A stretch of DNA of 64,000 bases. Origin: Schizochytrium sp. TIO01. Taxonomy: Eukaryota; Sar; Bigyra; Thraustochytrida; Thraustochytriidae. Below the pieces are notes generated by a model. The model did no database searches and had not been told where the DNA came from. It was given only the letters and a program-made list of their open reading frames with translations. This document shows, in pieces, positions 22,500-33,800 of this stretch; the stretch's first letter is position 1, and each line of letters starts with the position of its first letter. Both the position numbers and the translations under genes were made by a program. The DNA is taken from positions 2,243,501 through 2,307,500 of the forward strand of contig SMSO01000004.1 in NCBI GenBank assembly GCA_004764695.1. The letters run 5' to 3'.

Positions 22500-25219
22500 T
22501 TATCTCCGACCAAAAAATCCACGACGGGAGGAATTCCTGCTCGGAGGAGGAGAGGGGTTTTCAAGAAGGTGGTTGATTGCTCGGTTAAGATCACCATCTG
22601 CGCCGCTCAAAGCTTCTGAGATCTGCTGATCAGAGATATCATCACCCACAATTGCCCGGATTTGAGCAATTTTCTCACTATCACGACCTCCACTAGAGCT
22701 GGTGGCCGAAGAATATCGTGGTGGAGGCGGAGGCGGATTTCTATCACCACCGCTCATGGGATAGGCAGGGGCCGCAGTGGGCACTGTCTGAACAGCAGAC
22801 GGGCCCATCGGGAAGGCCGGGGCTACACCACCTCCACCAACAGCATACGGAGTCATTAGTGGCTGCGACATTTGACGATCATACCCTGGCCGAGACATCA
22901 TACCCGGGTAGACGCCCTGGGGTTGTTGCTGCTGCTGTCCAAGGATACATCCCACCACCAGTGTTGTTGTTGGTGCTGTTGCTGCTGGCGTTTTGTGCAC
23001 GTTTGACAAGATCCGCTTCAAGTTCCTTGCGTTGCATGTCACGAACGTAGCAATGGTCTGCTGCAGTCGTGTCAAGCTGACCAATGCGAGTACGCAAATT
23101 CTGGTAGAACTTTTCGCCTTCTACAATGTAAGTAGCAATCTCTTCAAAGGCCTCGATGGCCTGGTCAATTTCTGCGATGACTCCTTCGCGCTTCAACATG
23201 GCTTCGGACTGCTTCCGCATTTTCATGAATTCAAAGTTTCGATCCAGAATACGACTGAGCATCATCGGCAGATCCTCAATACGACCATCCATCTCAGAAA
23301 GCATTGCAGAGTATTTTTGCACCTCACTATTAATAAGTTTCTGCAAACGACTTTCACTTGAAGCAACTGCGTTCGGTCCACCAGGTGCAGAATTCATGGC
23401 TGCGGCAATAGAATCTCCAGCCGTATCATCCACAAGTTGGCCCTGGAGACCTTCAAGCTCCTGGATGCATGTGCCCAGCTCTACTAGCATTACTGCAAGG
23501 TCAGAACGGGTTTCCTCCACTTCCGGGTTTGCGTCAATGTCTTCTGTGGACGGGAACAGTTGATCAATCTTGAACTTGGGAAAGCTAAGAATCTCCATCT
23601 TTTCACGGTTTGTGTCGAGCTTGTCCTTCAGCACGTTGTCAGAGGCGCGAGCTTCAGAAAGAAGGCTGCGATACCGTGAGATATCACCTCGCATGTGAAG
23701 ACTGAGGTTTGCAGAGGGTGTGACTGTCCAAAGTTCGCCCCAAGTTGTGCGACAACGAGTGTCTTCTTCTTCCTCCTCACCAAGTTTGGCTTCAATTGTA
23801 CGAAGTTGTTGATCAATACCTGAAGCCAAGGCTTCGTTATCCTGCAACGAAATTTCTAGCCCAGCGGTCCCGCCGCGGGAATTGACGCTATTCTCAATCC
23901 GGCTCCATACGGCATCGGGCAAGCCATCCTGGGAGGAATCACCTGCTTCCACAGCCGCAGGCAACCCGGCCTCGGAGAGGCGAAGCTTAACATCTTCACA
24001 TGCATCCTGCACCTTGTTACCATATTCTTCGACCAAGTGTGTTAAATGACTCTTGTACAAGGTTTCAGCTTCTTGCATGACAACAGGAAGCAGGCCTGCA
24101 AAAATACTCTCTTCGTAGACGTCGCTTCCACGCCGCGTGGCATAAGAGATATCATGGCTTCCCCAACAGACCATCAGCTGGGGCAATTGGCTTTGCAAGA
24201 GCGGCCATTGGCGGATCCGCGAGCGATTTGACTGATGGAATCACCTGCATGTAAATGCGATTATTGTCTTCGGATGCTACGTCAAGGCGATCATGGATTA
24301 CCTTGCGCAGATGACGAATCGTCTCCAACATGGAAGCTGGCACTCGGCCTTGCTGACCAGCATAAATTGCGGCTTCACAAAGCTCACTGGCGTATCCTAA
24401 ACGAGCAATTTCCTCGCCATAGCCCTCCGTAGTTTCCTCAGCACGTTGATGAACTACTTTGGCGTATTGGAACTGCGTTGATGCCTGGAAGCAGCGGTAC
24501 TGAAAGTCGATATGAACGGCCCATGTTGGATCAAGTGTAGAGGCAAGAGAACCACTCCGAGAAGCGTCCAACGAGTGTCTGTACCAGTCACAGGCCTGGG
24601 CCGAGAGCTTGGCAAGAATGGCTGGTTTGTGCTCATCACGTATGGCCTTTTCGTAGAAACATGCCTGTGCTTGAGCAAGCATGAGATTACACAGCATGTC
24701 GAGGCCCTCGGGAGACATGTCTGAAAGGGTCGGCCCCAGCAATCGGTGCCCCACCACCTCGTCGCGAAGGTAGTGGTAGATACCAGCAGCACGCTGAAAA
24801 AACACACAGGCCTTCTTCAGACCGCCCACATCACTGCGATCTTGTACCATACCCTGATGCGACAAAACTGAACCAAGGTTGAAGAGTACGGAGGCACGCT
24901 CGAATTCAAGTTGAGACATGGACATTTTCTTCTGTGGGCGTAAGGCATCGTACCAAACAAACGTAAGTTTGAGGCCGCCTTCGCCGAGTGGGAAGCGAGG
25001 TTCCACATCACCGAGCATGGTCAGATAGCTCTCCATAGCGTCCACGGAGCTATCCGCGGCGCCCGCGGCATTTGCAACGCGCTCGCGTGTAGTGCTGAGC
25101 CTTTGAATTGATCCTGCATGCTTGTCAAGTTCTTCAGGACTGTAGTTAGATGAAATATAGCTTCGCAACGGACCCGACCAGTCCACACCCTTCGTCTCTT
25201 TCAGTGGTACTGCCAACAT
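22500..25219 (-). CDS. ALIX/Bro1-like ESCRT-associated protein with C-terminal UBA-like segment (two frame breaks)
   Basis: Predicted adaptor in endosomal/ESCRT-III membrane remodelling. Reading from the ATG at 25219, a BRO1 domain (about 1-350) breaks at the GGGG at 24161-24164; dropping one base continues into an ALIX-type V domain, a coiled-coil region at about 365-735. Dropping one base of the doublet at 22941-22942 then continues through a Gln/Pro/Gly/Met-rich tail (about 745-845). The tail is followed by a UBA-like helical segment (IRAIVGDDIS...LNRAINHLLENP, about 848-885) and a basic end (RRGFFGRR). The corrected protein is 905 residues. BRO1-V-Pro-rich is the animal/fungal ALIX plan, where the V domain binds YPxL-type motifs; the UBA-like segment is not part of canonical ALIX. 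The upstream TTG is not used as start because an ATG follows five codons later. A very short intron at either break is possible but no good GT-AG pair is visible. Confidence 0.85.
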
Positions 25220-27167
25220 CTCAGAGTAAGCCAATCAAACCAAACCTCCCTTACTTCTCAGTAGTCCGAGGGTATCTATCTTCAACGTTTGCCCCTTGCT
25301 TCTAAGGAGACTGCTTGCTTCACTGCGCGAGAAGCAAGGAAGTTTGCTCTTTGTTTTAGATTTTGCAAGGCCCGGAACTCGACAAAAGTCACTCAAGTGC
25401 TCAAGTGCTTGCCCAAGAAGAAGAAAAGAAGCAAAAGAACTCGCGTAGACTTCTCAATCCCAGCCTGCTTGTTTCGCGTCTGCCGTGGAGTTTGGCCCTC
25501 AGAAAGTAAGATGGAGGTACCTTCTACCTCTAAATCTTTGAGAGAGTGAGCGAGGGAGCGAGTAGGTTCAAGCTGGACTTCTTGAGCTTCTGCTCTTTCG
25601 TCGCCACCTGCTGCAATCCAAGTCGCCCTGTAAATAAGGCTCCGGGTTTGATGCCAGAAGTGAAGACGCCGGCCCTCGCAAGCGTGCTACCTCGCCCCGC
25701 GTACCTTCACGCCCAGGCAAACAGTTGCGCGCTTGTGCCGGCTCGAGTGCGATGTAGATTTGGTCGCAAGTGGAACCTCAGCTGTCGATAGCCTATTGTG
25801 CCGCTCCCTATAACCCATTGTATGCAAAGACTCCAAATAGGCTATTCTGCCTCCAAGTAGAGCAAACCAGATACTTTGTATCCTTCCCTGAAAAGAAACC
25901 AGCGCAGAGAAAGAGAAAGGAAGGAAAGCAAAAAGAACGATGTATTATTACTATTAGTGAACACATCGTAGGGAGGCTGTATTAGCAGATACCCTAATAG
26001 TCCTCCTCATAGTAAAGAGACGATACGATCGATACACATTCATACATAGTACATAGTGGATAGCAGGTACTTAGGCACTTCAATAGAAGCGATGTCAGAA
26101 GAGGACGGTCCATTCCAATGTGGCACTCTCCAACTTTAGAGAAAGGCGTGCGACACGACGGTACTAGACAAAACTAGTGCACGAGTGAGTGAGTGAGTGA
26201 GTGTGTGGGTTTCTCTCTGCAACGTGTTATGGGTGTTCTAAACGCATATTTTATCTTCTAATCCCATTTGGCATAAAACGTGGGTGTAGTAAACCTATAA
26301 GTTTATAAAAAGTAGAGTGCTGGAAACTTGGAAACACGGAAAAGGACCTGGAACTTCAAGTGCTAACCTGCATCCATGATCTATCTATAAATAAAAGGTA
26401 ACAGGAGGAGTCTAAGAGTGATAGCAGGCAATCGATCACAAAATAGGGCTTCAAGTTGAACTATTTCAGGACTCAATAAGTTTGTTTCGTGTGACTGCCT
26501 GCCTGCTGATTTGCTTTGACAAATCAGGTCATCTTTGCTCGCAGCAGATACGTATGTGTGATGGTGAGACGACACACCTTAAATCAAGACTGCAGACTAC
26601 CTTAATATTGAGGCACACTTTGCAATCATAAATTCCTTTTGAGCCCTACTTGCAAATGTGAATTGGAAAGAAGTAGGAACTTCGGAGGGGTATTTAAAAA
26701 GTTATGCTCATGTGGACTTGCTTAGTAAACTGCTATGAAAATGCCTAGGTCAGGAAACTCGGGTGATGTGTAAGGTACGTAGTAGGACTCGACTAAAGCA
26801 CGAGTCGTGTTTAGGCAACCAAACTAAATAGGGATTTGCTCACATCAGAGCAGCCCGACACCTCCTCGCCAAACCAACTTCGACGAGCTTGACGTAGTGA
26901 GGTGAGGACTGCAGAAGCCCGCCTTAGGCTGTGCAGAGGAACGCCCGGCTCTGGCCTTGTGGGCTAGACGAGGCGGAACTCGCTGCAAGCGCTCCGTTTC
27001 ATCCTAGGTGTAGATCAATCTTTGTGTGCACGTGCCGGCGGTCTCCTGCGCGTCTAGGGTCCAACAGTAGTCAAGACCTTGCAGAAGAACTGGGCCCCAA
27101 AGGCTCAGGACCTGGAGGGGGCTTGGACGATACAAATCCATCAGTGCTTTTTTGTAGAAATTAAAAC
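25220..27167. other. Divergent promoter region between the Bro1-domain and rhomboid genes
   Basis: 1.9 kb without a supportable gene. It contains a short (GAGT)n run near 26185 and must carry both divergent promoters. No convincing TATA box was picked out. Confidence 0.45.
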
Positions 27168-28562
27168 ATGTCATCTCTCAGCCACCGCCTGGGGCGTTGT
27201 AATAGCAGTAGCGACAGGAAGTCAGTTGATTCAGAGTTTTCAATTGCATCGCCTGTAAATTCACCACAAGGGGCGATCCATGCAGAGGTAATTACCAATC
27301 GCCGAGACAGTGATGTAGCACGGGATCTTTCCGACACCTTGAATCGTCGACGTGAGGACTCCGATTCGGACATTATGGCTACACGCATGCGCCAGGAGCA
27401 TTTCGACGCTGAAGAGCGGTCGATGGCAGACCGTTCAAGTGTTCGTGACGCTCAGCTTGCAGCAGCTATTTATCATGGCGAGATGGAAGACCGTAATGAA
27501 ATTGACGGTCGTTACGGAAGCATCGATTATGTCAAGGAGCACGAGTACACTCCTTGGTTTAGCCGCGTAATTACTGTTGTTCTATGCATCATGATGTTAG
27601 TGGAAATTGGGGTTAACAACTGGGATATTGAGTCGCTCCAGGTGAACCCATTGATAGGTCCCTCAACAGATACACTTGACAAACTCGGTGCTAAGGACAC
27701 TCCACTAATTCTTGAAGGGCAGTTTTGGCGCTTGCTCACAGCGATGCTTTTACATGCAGGAGTTATCCACCTTGTTTTCAACCTCATTGCGATGTATAAT
27801 GTTGGCTTTCCGCTTGAACGTGAATTTGGAACGCTCAAGATTGCAATAATTTTTGTTACTTCGGGTTTTACAGGCGACCTTCTTTCATCCATCTTCCTGC
27901 CTCAAACGCTTTCTGTAGGCGCATCGGGTGCCATCTTTGGCCTCTTTGGCGCAGCCTGGGCTGATCTTCTGCAAAACTGGTCTTTGTATGGGGAACACGC
28001 AAAGTGGGTTCTGCTTCAGCTGATTCTTGCCACAATTGTCAATCTTGTGTTAGGCCTTCTTCCGTTTCTAGACAACTTCGCACACTTTGGTGGTCTTTGC
28101 TGTGGTATGTTCTTTGGGTTTACCTTGCTCGTACAGGACCGTTACGATATCTGGGGAAGTCGCAAGACGAGGAAGCCATACCAGGTAGTTGTCCAAGGTT
28201 GTGCTATTGTGACCATCCCAATCATGTTCATTGTGCTTATTCTTGTGTTGTACCTTCAAGTTGATGTGAGTTCTGGGTGCAACTGGTGTTCGTACATCAG
28301 TTGTGTTCCAATGCCTCCAGGAGCAAGTGACGAAAATCTGTGGTGGGACTGCACAGAGTGCTCAACATCTGCAGATGTTGAAATTGTATTCACTGATGTA
28401 AGTGCAGGCGACTATGAGATCACCTGCCCTGATTTGTCTGTTGTTTCAGTCAGCGGTTCCGATGATCCCAAATACACGCTTGCTGAAATTCAAGAAGCAA
28501 GTGACAATGATGATAGCTCTTTACTTCGTGCCGTGTGCAAGTACCTCTGTTACGACAGCTAA
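27168..28562 (+). CDS. Rhomboid-family intramembrane serine protease
   Basis: A 464-residue polytopic protease that cleaves single-pass membrane proteins within the bilayer. A hydrophilic, charged cytosolic N-terminus (about 1-128) precedes the first membrane segment (about 131-148). The rhomboid core carries H201-x3-N205 (HLVFN), the catalytic serine S253 in GASGAIFG and the catalytic histidine H306 in NFAHFGG, so the Ser-His dyad is intact. FWRLLTAMLLHAG around 187-198 is the usual rhomboid WR motif followed by the start of TM2. After the core a further membrane segment (about 346-365) leads into a C-terminal domain of about 100 residues with eight cysteines (CNWC, SCV, DCTEC, TCP, CKYLC), probably lumenal or extracellular. 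It most resembles eukaryotic secretory-pathway rhomboids. Organelle and substrate cannot be told from sequence. No intron is needed. Confidence 0.92.
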   Translation: MSSLSHRLGRCNSSSDRKSVDSEFSIASPVNSPQGAIHAEVITNRRDSDVARDLSDTLNRRREDSDSDIMATRMRQEHFDAEERSMADRSSVRDAQLAAAIYHGEMEDRNEIDGRYGSIDYVKEHEYTPWFSRVITVVLCIMMLVEIGVNNWDIESLQVNPLIGPSTDTLDKLGAKDTPLILEGQFWRLLTAMLLHAGVIHLVFNLIAMYNVGFPLEREFGTLKIAIIFVTSGFTGDLLSSIFLPQTLSVGASGAIFGLFGAAWADLLQNWSLYGEHAKWVLLQLILATIVNLVLGLLPFLDNFAHFGGLCCGMFFGFTLLVQDRYDIWGSRKTRKPYQVVVQGCAIVTIPIMFIVLILVLYLQVDVSSGCNWCSYISCVPMPPGASDENLWWDCTECSTSADVEIVFTDVSAGDYEITCPDLSVVSVSGSDDPKYTLAEIQEASDNDDSSLLRAVCKYLCYDS

Positions 28563-29250
28563 ACAAAACCGCTCCTACTTCATTCTGTATGTGTCTGTGT
28601 GTTTCTATGCTAGATTATTTCAATTAGTTTTCTTTTGTTGTGTAAGGTTGTTTGTTTGTTTGTTTGTTTGTTTGTTTTACCTCAAAGAAAGTCTTACAAA
28701 GATCAAAATTATATTTGTTACATATGATAGCTAGCTTGATAATGTACACACATTTGGGATGCTCGCGTAAAATTCATGACTTTAAAGATTGTTAATCCTA
28801 ACTAATAGTTTTTCTTTCTTTTATTTTTTCCGTGAATTTTTACTCTCTATTATTGACATTATTTTCAACGGTAAAAGTGACACGATCCTTATTCAATGAA
28901 TGTGACTGGTTTATGAAGTGTACATCATTTTTTAAAAATATGCAATGGGTCGGATAATAAATGTGCAGAATTTCCAATTGAAATGTTAATATGCTACAAA
29001 GGGTTGTCAGGACCCAAACTGTGTACTGATGAAAAAACATTCAAGACATATTGTGGTTTTTGCTTAATGTTCGATATGCCTCTCTGGCCATGTTGCCACG
29101 TAGTCGATGGGCTAGTATTTGGGCTCGGAACCAACGCCACCTTCTTGAATTCCAGTCTGGGCACGTACAATAAGTACCCTCACCTCTCAATATGGATGCA
29201 CCCAAATGAATATACCGATGATTTATTACCCCGGTACTGTGAAGTTAGTT
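28563..29250. other. Convergent 3' region between the rhomboid and fucosyltransferase-like genes
   Basis: AT-rich 3' flanks of two convergent genes, with a (TTTG)n run at 28650-28677. A plus-strand frame at 28983-29324 has no recognisable features and runs into the 3' end of the minus-strand gene. Confidence 0.5.
28650..28677. repeat. (TTTG)n microsatellite
   Basis: Seven TTTG units in the rhomboid gene 3' flank. Confidence 0.88.
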
Positions 29251-30852
29251 TTACTCTACAAGCAAATTTGCTTTTGGCTCCTTGCGCATACGAGCAATGT
29301 ACTCTGAGAAGGAAGACCCTTTGAATCCAATATAAATAAAAGCCCGTGCACAAATTAATTGCTCAACAATACCAAGGATATCGTTTTGCAAGCGATTTTG
29401 TTCAGGTTTTGGAAACACCGCGTGCAATCTTTCTAATACAGGTTCTGGGATATCAGCTGATAAGAGAACTTGAAAACTGTGGGTGAGATTTGCGAAAACT
29501 TTGCGGCTAATTGTAGGCTTGGTGGCAATGTAAACCTGCTGAAACATTTCGTGTCTCAGATCTGCCTCTGCGATTGCAAGCCAGATCTCCCGGAGAAGGT
29601 AGCCACCGGGATCAATAATTGCTTGGTTCGAAGGCAAGTACTTGGTGGAAAACCCATTTGCATGCTGGATTTTAGGAGCCGCAGTTGAAGGACTCATGGC
29701 GAGTTTATTCTCCCCTTCTTGAGAATTCTTTTCATTATTGTAATATGACTCCTGGGCAGCCTCTGTTGCATTCGCTCGCCGTTCCTCCCACTTTTCACCG
29801 TGGTCGCTCGGCCGGGAATGCACCGCAACGTAATTCCTTCCCAAGCCCAGGCTATTGGCCACATCCAGTGATAAAGCTCGGAAAAATGGAGCATAGCGAA
29901 TAAACGGGAACACCTCATACTCAAAGTGTCGCGAAAATCGTTGCCACATGGTCGGTCCAGCAAAATAAATGACACGAGCCGGATGAGTTACAAGCGCGGT
30001 AATGTTGTCCAACGTCAGGGGTGCCTTTCGCCTTTCTGATCGTGTTTGCTCTACAACATACCATTCTTCCTCCGTCGGAAAACTAGTGTGGAGGATCTCA
30101 ATAATGTTTTCAAAAGTAATTTCAGCCGCAAAGGCCTCTTGGTAATTTTGAATGAACTCGAAATCAAGAATACGATCCATGGCCATAGTTTCATTGCCAT
30201 CTAGTTTGTTGTAGTTTTTGTACATACTTGAGTGACGACCTGCAGGGGGCACGATGCAGATTCTATTCAGAAGCTTACAAATCCGAAGGGCTCGCTCGAG
30301 AATAATCCTTTGATTGTTGAATCCTCCACTTGGTTGAAATACGAACCATTTTCGCGACTTCACGTCAGCTGGGCTCAGTTCCTCAAACCTTTTGCCGTTG
30401 TGCGTCCTAGGTGCACCTGCAAATCTATCCGCAAGAAACTCTGAGGAAGATTTTGCCTCCTGCTGATGATGATGCCTCAAATCTTGGCTCGGGTACAGCC
30501 TTGGGATTTTCACTTGTTTCTCCGCTCGGTGATATTTTGCTGGTTTCGAAGAGTGCTGTCTCTGTTGCTCCTGGACTTCAGTGTTTGGGTGTTGACTACT
30601 TTCAAAATATCTTGGCTGGGCCTGCTGCAAGAGGTCGGTGTTAAGTGCTTGAGGCAACCAGCTTGCTGCAGGGTTTTCTGCAGAGCCTCCTGTCGATGAG
30701 AGCTCCTGGGGACGCGAGTGAATTGTTGCAAAGTACTCCATCAGAGTCTCTGCGACAAGCAACGCCAGGCCGACCACGACGAGCATATGCGCACAGCGCT
30801 TCCATCGCCGCGCAGCAGACAAGCTGGGCGTGTGTGGGTTTATCGGCTTCAT
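29251..30852 (-). CDS. Type II membrane O-fucosyltransferase-like glycosyltransferase
   Basis: A 533-residue protein with a short basic cytosolic N-terminus, one membrane anchor (about 22-42, MLVVVGLALLVAETLMEYF), a low-complexity stem rich in Gln/Ser/His and a lumenal catalytic domain from about 168. The domain opens with FVFQPSGGFNNQR (about 170-182), the N-terminal signature of the GDP-fucose protein O-fucosyltransferase superfamily. It continues with VAVHSRPSD (about 346), corresponding to the H-x-R-x-x-D donor-binding motif, and ends with a DILGIVEQLICARAFIYIGFKGSSFSEYI-like block characteristic of the family C-terminus. The anchor-stem-catalytic layout fits a Golgi or ER enzyme. Acceptor and even the sugar are inferred from family only. 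The ATG at 30852 is chosen over an upstream in-frame TTG. Confidence 0.8.
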   Translation of the reverse strand: MKPINPHTPSLSAARRWKRCAHMLVVVGLALLVAETLMEYFATIHSRPQELSSTGGSAENPAASWLPQALNTDLLQQAQPRYFESSQHPNTEVQEQQRQHSSKPAKYHRAEKQVKIPRLYPSQDLRHHHQQEAKSSSEFLADRFAGAPRTHNGKRFEELSPADVKSRKWFVFQPSGGFNNQRIILERALRICKLLNRICIVPPAGRHSSMYKNYNKLDGNETMAMDRILDFEFIQNYQEAFAAEITFENIIEILHTSFPTEEEWYVVEQTRSERRKAPLTLDNITALVTHPARVIYFAGPTMWQRFSRHFEYEVFPFIRYAPFFRALSLDVANSLGLGRNYVAVHSRPSDHGEKWEERRANATEAAQESYYNNEKNSQEGENKLAMSPSTAAPKIQHANGFSTKYLPSNQAIIDPGGYLLREIWLAIAEADLRHEMFQQVYIATKPTISRKVFANLTHSFQVLLSADIPEPVLERLHAVFPKPEQNRLQNDILGIVEQLICARAFIYIGFKGSSFSEYIARMRKEPKANLLVE

Positions 30853-33800
30853 CCTTACCCACGTGCAGCAGCGTTGCCTTGCAGCATCCACGGCTGCCCA
30901 GTGATTCAAGTTTGAGTGTGCCTTTGTGCTTCCGCAGAGCCCGAGTCGAAGTCTGTCTCAAGTCTCACTAGAAATTGTTTTCAACTCATCAATTTCTTTT
31001 AAATTAAAAGAGAGAAAAACAAACAAGGGTCCATTTTCTCCTATGCCCACACTACCTTTTACCTTAATGGTACCCACGGCTTTTTCATTCTCTTTTTTCA
31101 AACTTCCATTTGGCTACGAATTAGGAAGAAGAAGGTGTCCGCTGTTCTTTTCTAATTTCTTTCATCAAGTTTTTCTTGCAGTCTTGCCTTGCCAAGCTGC
31201 TTGCTCCTTTCTCTTGTAACTAGGCCTCGACATTCGTTCGCTCCCGGCAAACTCGCGACCCCGAGGTCCTGCCTATGGTTTTGGCCGCTGCTCAAGCATA
31301 TTGAAAGCGCCCGCCATCTGCATGGCATCGAGGGCGGCAAAGGCATTTCCGCTGTTATGGCTCTCCCTCCTTCTATTCATTACATCTTCTCTTCTCTCCT
31401 CTTCTCTTCTCTTCCTTTCTCTCGCGTTTCTTCTCACATGACTGTAGTAGATGCCTACCCAGTGCTAGCCTTTCCAGTAGCACCCTCTACTGCCATCGAG
31501 TATACGGTGCGGGTGGTGCGTTTGCACAAGACCGCGCGAGGACCCTTGCTTTGCTCTGCTTTGCTTTGCTTTGCTTTGCTTTGTTTTTGCCGGTCTGTCC
31601 GTACGTCTGCCTGTTCATGTTATGAGGCGCTTTGGAGCCAAGGACCACTTCAAGAATGCAAGACATCCTAAGCACCTAAATAAACTCCCGGGGAACAAAG
31701 CACGACTCGGGGGTGAAGTCCGTAGTATAATCTGCTCTGGCACTGTTTACATCTAGCGAGAGCTCAGCTGTTGTCCTTTTTATGAGCCGCAGCAGTAACG
31801 CTCTGCTCTGCCACCGATCATGCACATCAGAAAAGATTCAAGCTCAATTGACTTTTGTTTGCTTCGATTAAGTCTGTGTGACGATAACGCCATATATCAT
31901 GTATCATTCCATTTGATCTGGTCTGCCGATCTGATTTCAAGGTCCCCAGAGTCGACAAGAATTATGCATCAGCTTAAACCTAAAACGTTAAAATGTGCGA
32001 TCAGAGTCCCAGGTTTACCTCTCCTTTCGAGCGCACGGAGGTGCCTGGGGAATGGGATCTACTTGCAAATTGCAAGGCGAGTGGGTAGCTAGGGGAACTT
32101 GAGAGCCTGAGGTCTCCTTTTACTTGAGAACGCCGTCTTTAAATGTCAGGTACCAAGGCAGTGCTACGTCACACCGAGCAGTTAGATGCCCGTACTGGCT
32201 TGGCTCCGATAAATGGCTGTCGCAGGTGGCAGTGCACTTGCATTTTGGGTCCTTTGTACTACGCTCTGCTTTTCAAGCTCCTCCAAGCAGTCGGCTAGGC
32301 ATTCAGGCCCTCGCCAAAACCGCCCGAGTTGTGCGAAGTCTTCTCTTCTCCTGCAACTTGCGTGCGACTGCTTCGCTCATGCGGTCCATCTTGACGCATT
32401 CTCTTCTCGTTCAGGAGATCAGGCGCCTTTGCAAAGCAAGATCCACTCGATGCTGGAACATGATAGAAAGATGCTAATGAAGGCCAAAAGGATGGAATCT
32501 CGAACGTGGTCTTCTTCAGTCGCCGTTGTGCGATACGGCAGTTGCGGAGAGGATAACTCCTCAGCATCGGAAATAGGCCCAGTTCAAGGAGAGCTGTTTG
32601 TTTGGCGAGTACTCTTTCCTTTTTCTTCAACGTTACCTCTGCAGTCACATCACGAGGTCCGGTATTAGGAAATCTCCACAGCGACTTGACAGAGGGTCAC
32701 CCTTTCAGAACGAATATGGACTAGCTAACTAGTAGTAGTGCATAGCATTGTTGATTTTGGTTTTGTTTCTCTCAAGCTCCCCTGAGGATCATACTTTAAT
32801 AAACTTTATAAATTGTAAGAAATCAAAAGTTTGTTCCCAAGGACTCTTTCTTTTGCTCCTGAGTAACGTGGTTCTGGGTGGAGTCAACAGATGGAGTTTA
32901 CAAACGTTCCCGTACTCACTCCAAGTGAAAAGCCGGGAACCTGAAGACGCCCTTGAGCCCTGAAAACCCTCCAGAGCTGACTAGGTAGGTAGGTACCCTA
33001 GGGAGCCTTTCGAAGATTTACTATTTTAATTCAGCCTGTAATCAGGTAGATAGATAGATACCATCGAAACTGAATGATTGAATGATGTTGAATGATTGAT
33101 CGATTGAATGAAGTTGAATGATTGATCGATTGAATGATATTGAATGATCTTATGATCAAAAGAATCAACAAATGACTTGGAATGAATGAATGAATGAATG
33201 AATGAATGACTCTCAGTAAAGATCTTATCATCATCTCCGAACGAAAGGCTTTGCACTCAGCTTCGTATCGGCTAGCTATAAACCTCGCAAGCTTTATAAA
33301 AACTTGATGAGCTGGCTAAGTGAAAGTTGAACTTGATTGTTTATATTTGTAGGTGGGTGTGTAGGTGCTCCCATCGTAGGTCGTAGGTCGTAGGTTGTAG
33401 ATTGTAGGTCGTGGGGCACAAGGCACAAGGCACGGATCGCCGAAGCCTCGGCTGCTTTATGATAGCTTTCATTCTTGGAGTTTGTCGTTCGGGCAAGTGA
33501 AAGTTCTGCACAACCAACATTCTTGGCAGCGAAATGGGCTTAGAAAGAAAGAGCCGCGTGTTGAGGTAGAGATCATGTTCGAGCTGTTGAGATTAATGAG
33601 AAGCACTATCACTGGGTGGTCAGAGCGGAGGCTTACCCTAGAAATCTTGTGACTTGAAGAAAATGCAAGGCAAATGTAAAAGCGACCTTTTGTTTTGGTG
33701 TTCTTCAAGTTGTTTTTGTGAAGATGCTACATCATTACTATATACTCAATAGTAGTACCCAACTAGTTCGCAGCGCCGTGCCACTTTCATCACTATGAGT

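Noticed and set aside
31189-31671. 160-codon plus-strand frame upstream of the fucosyltransferase-like gene
   Set aside because: Runs through CTCTTCTC and TTTGC simple repeats and has no protein-like conservation signature.
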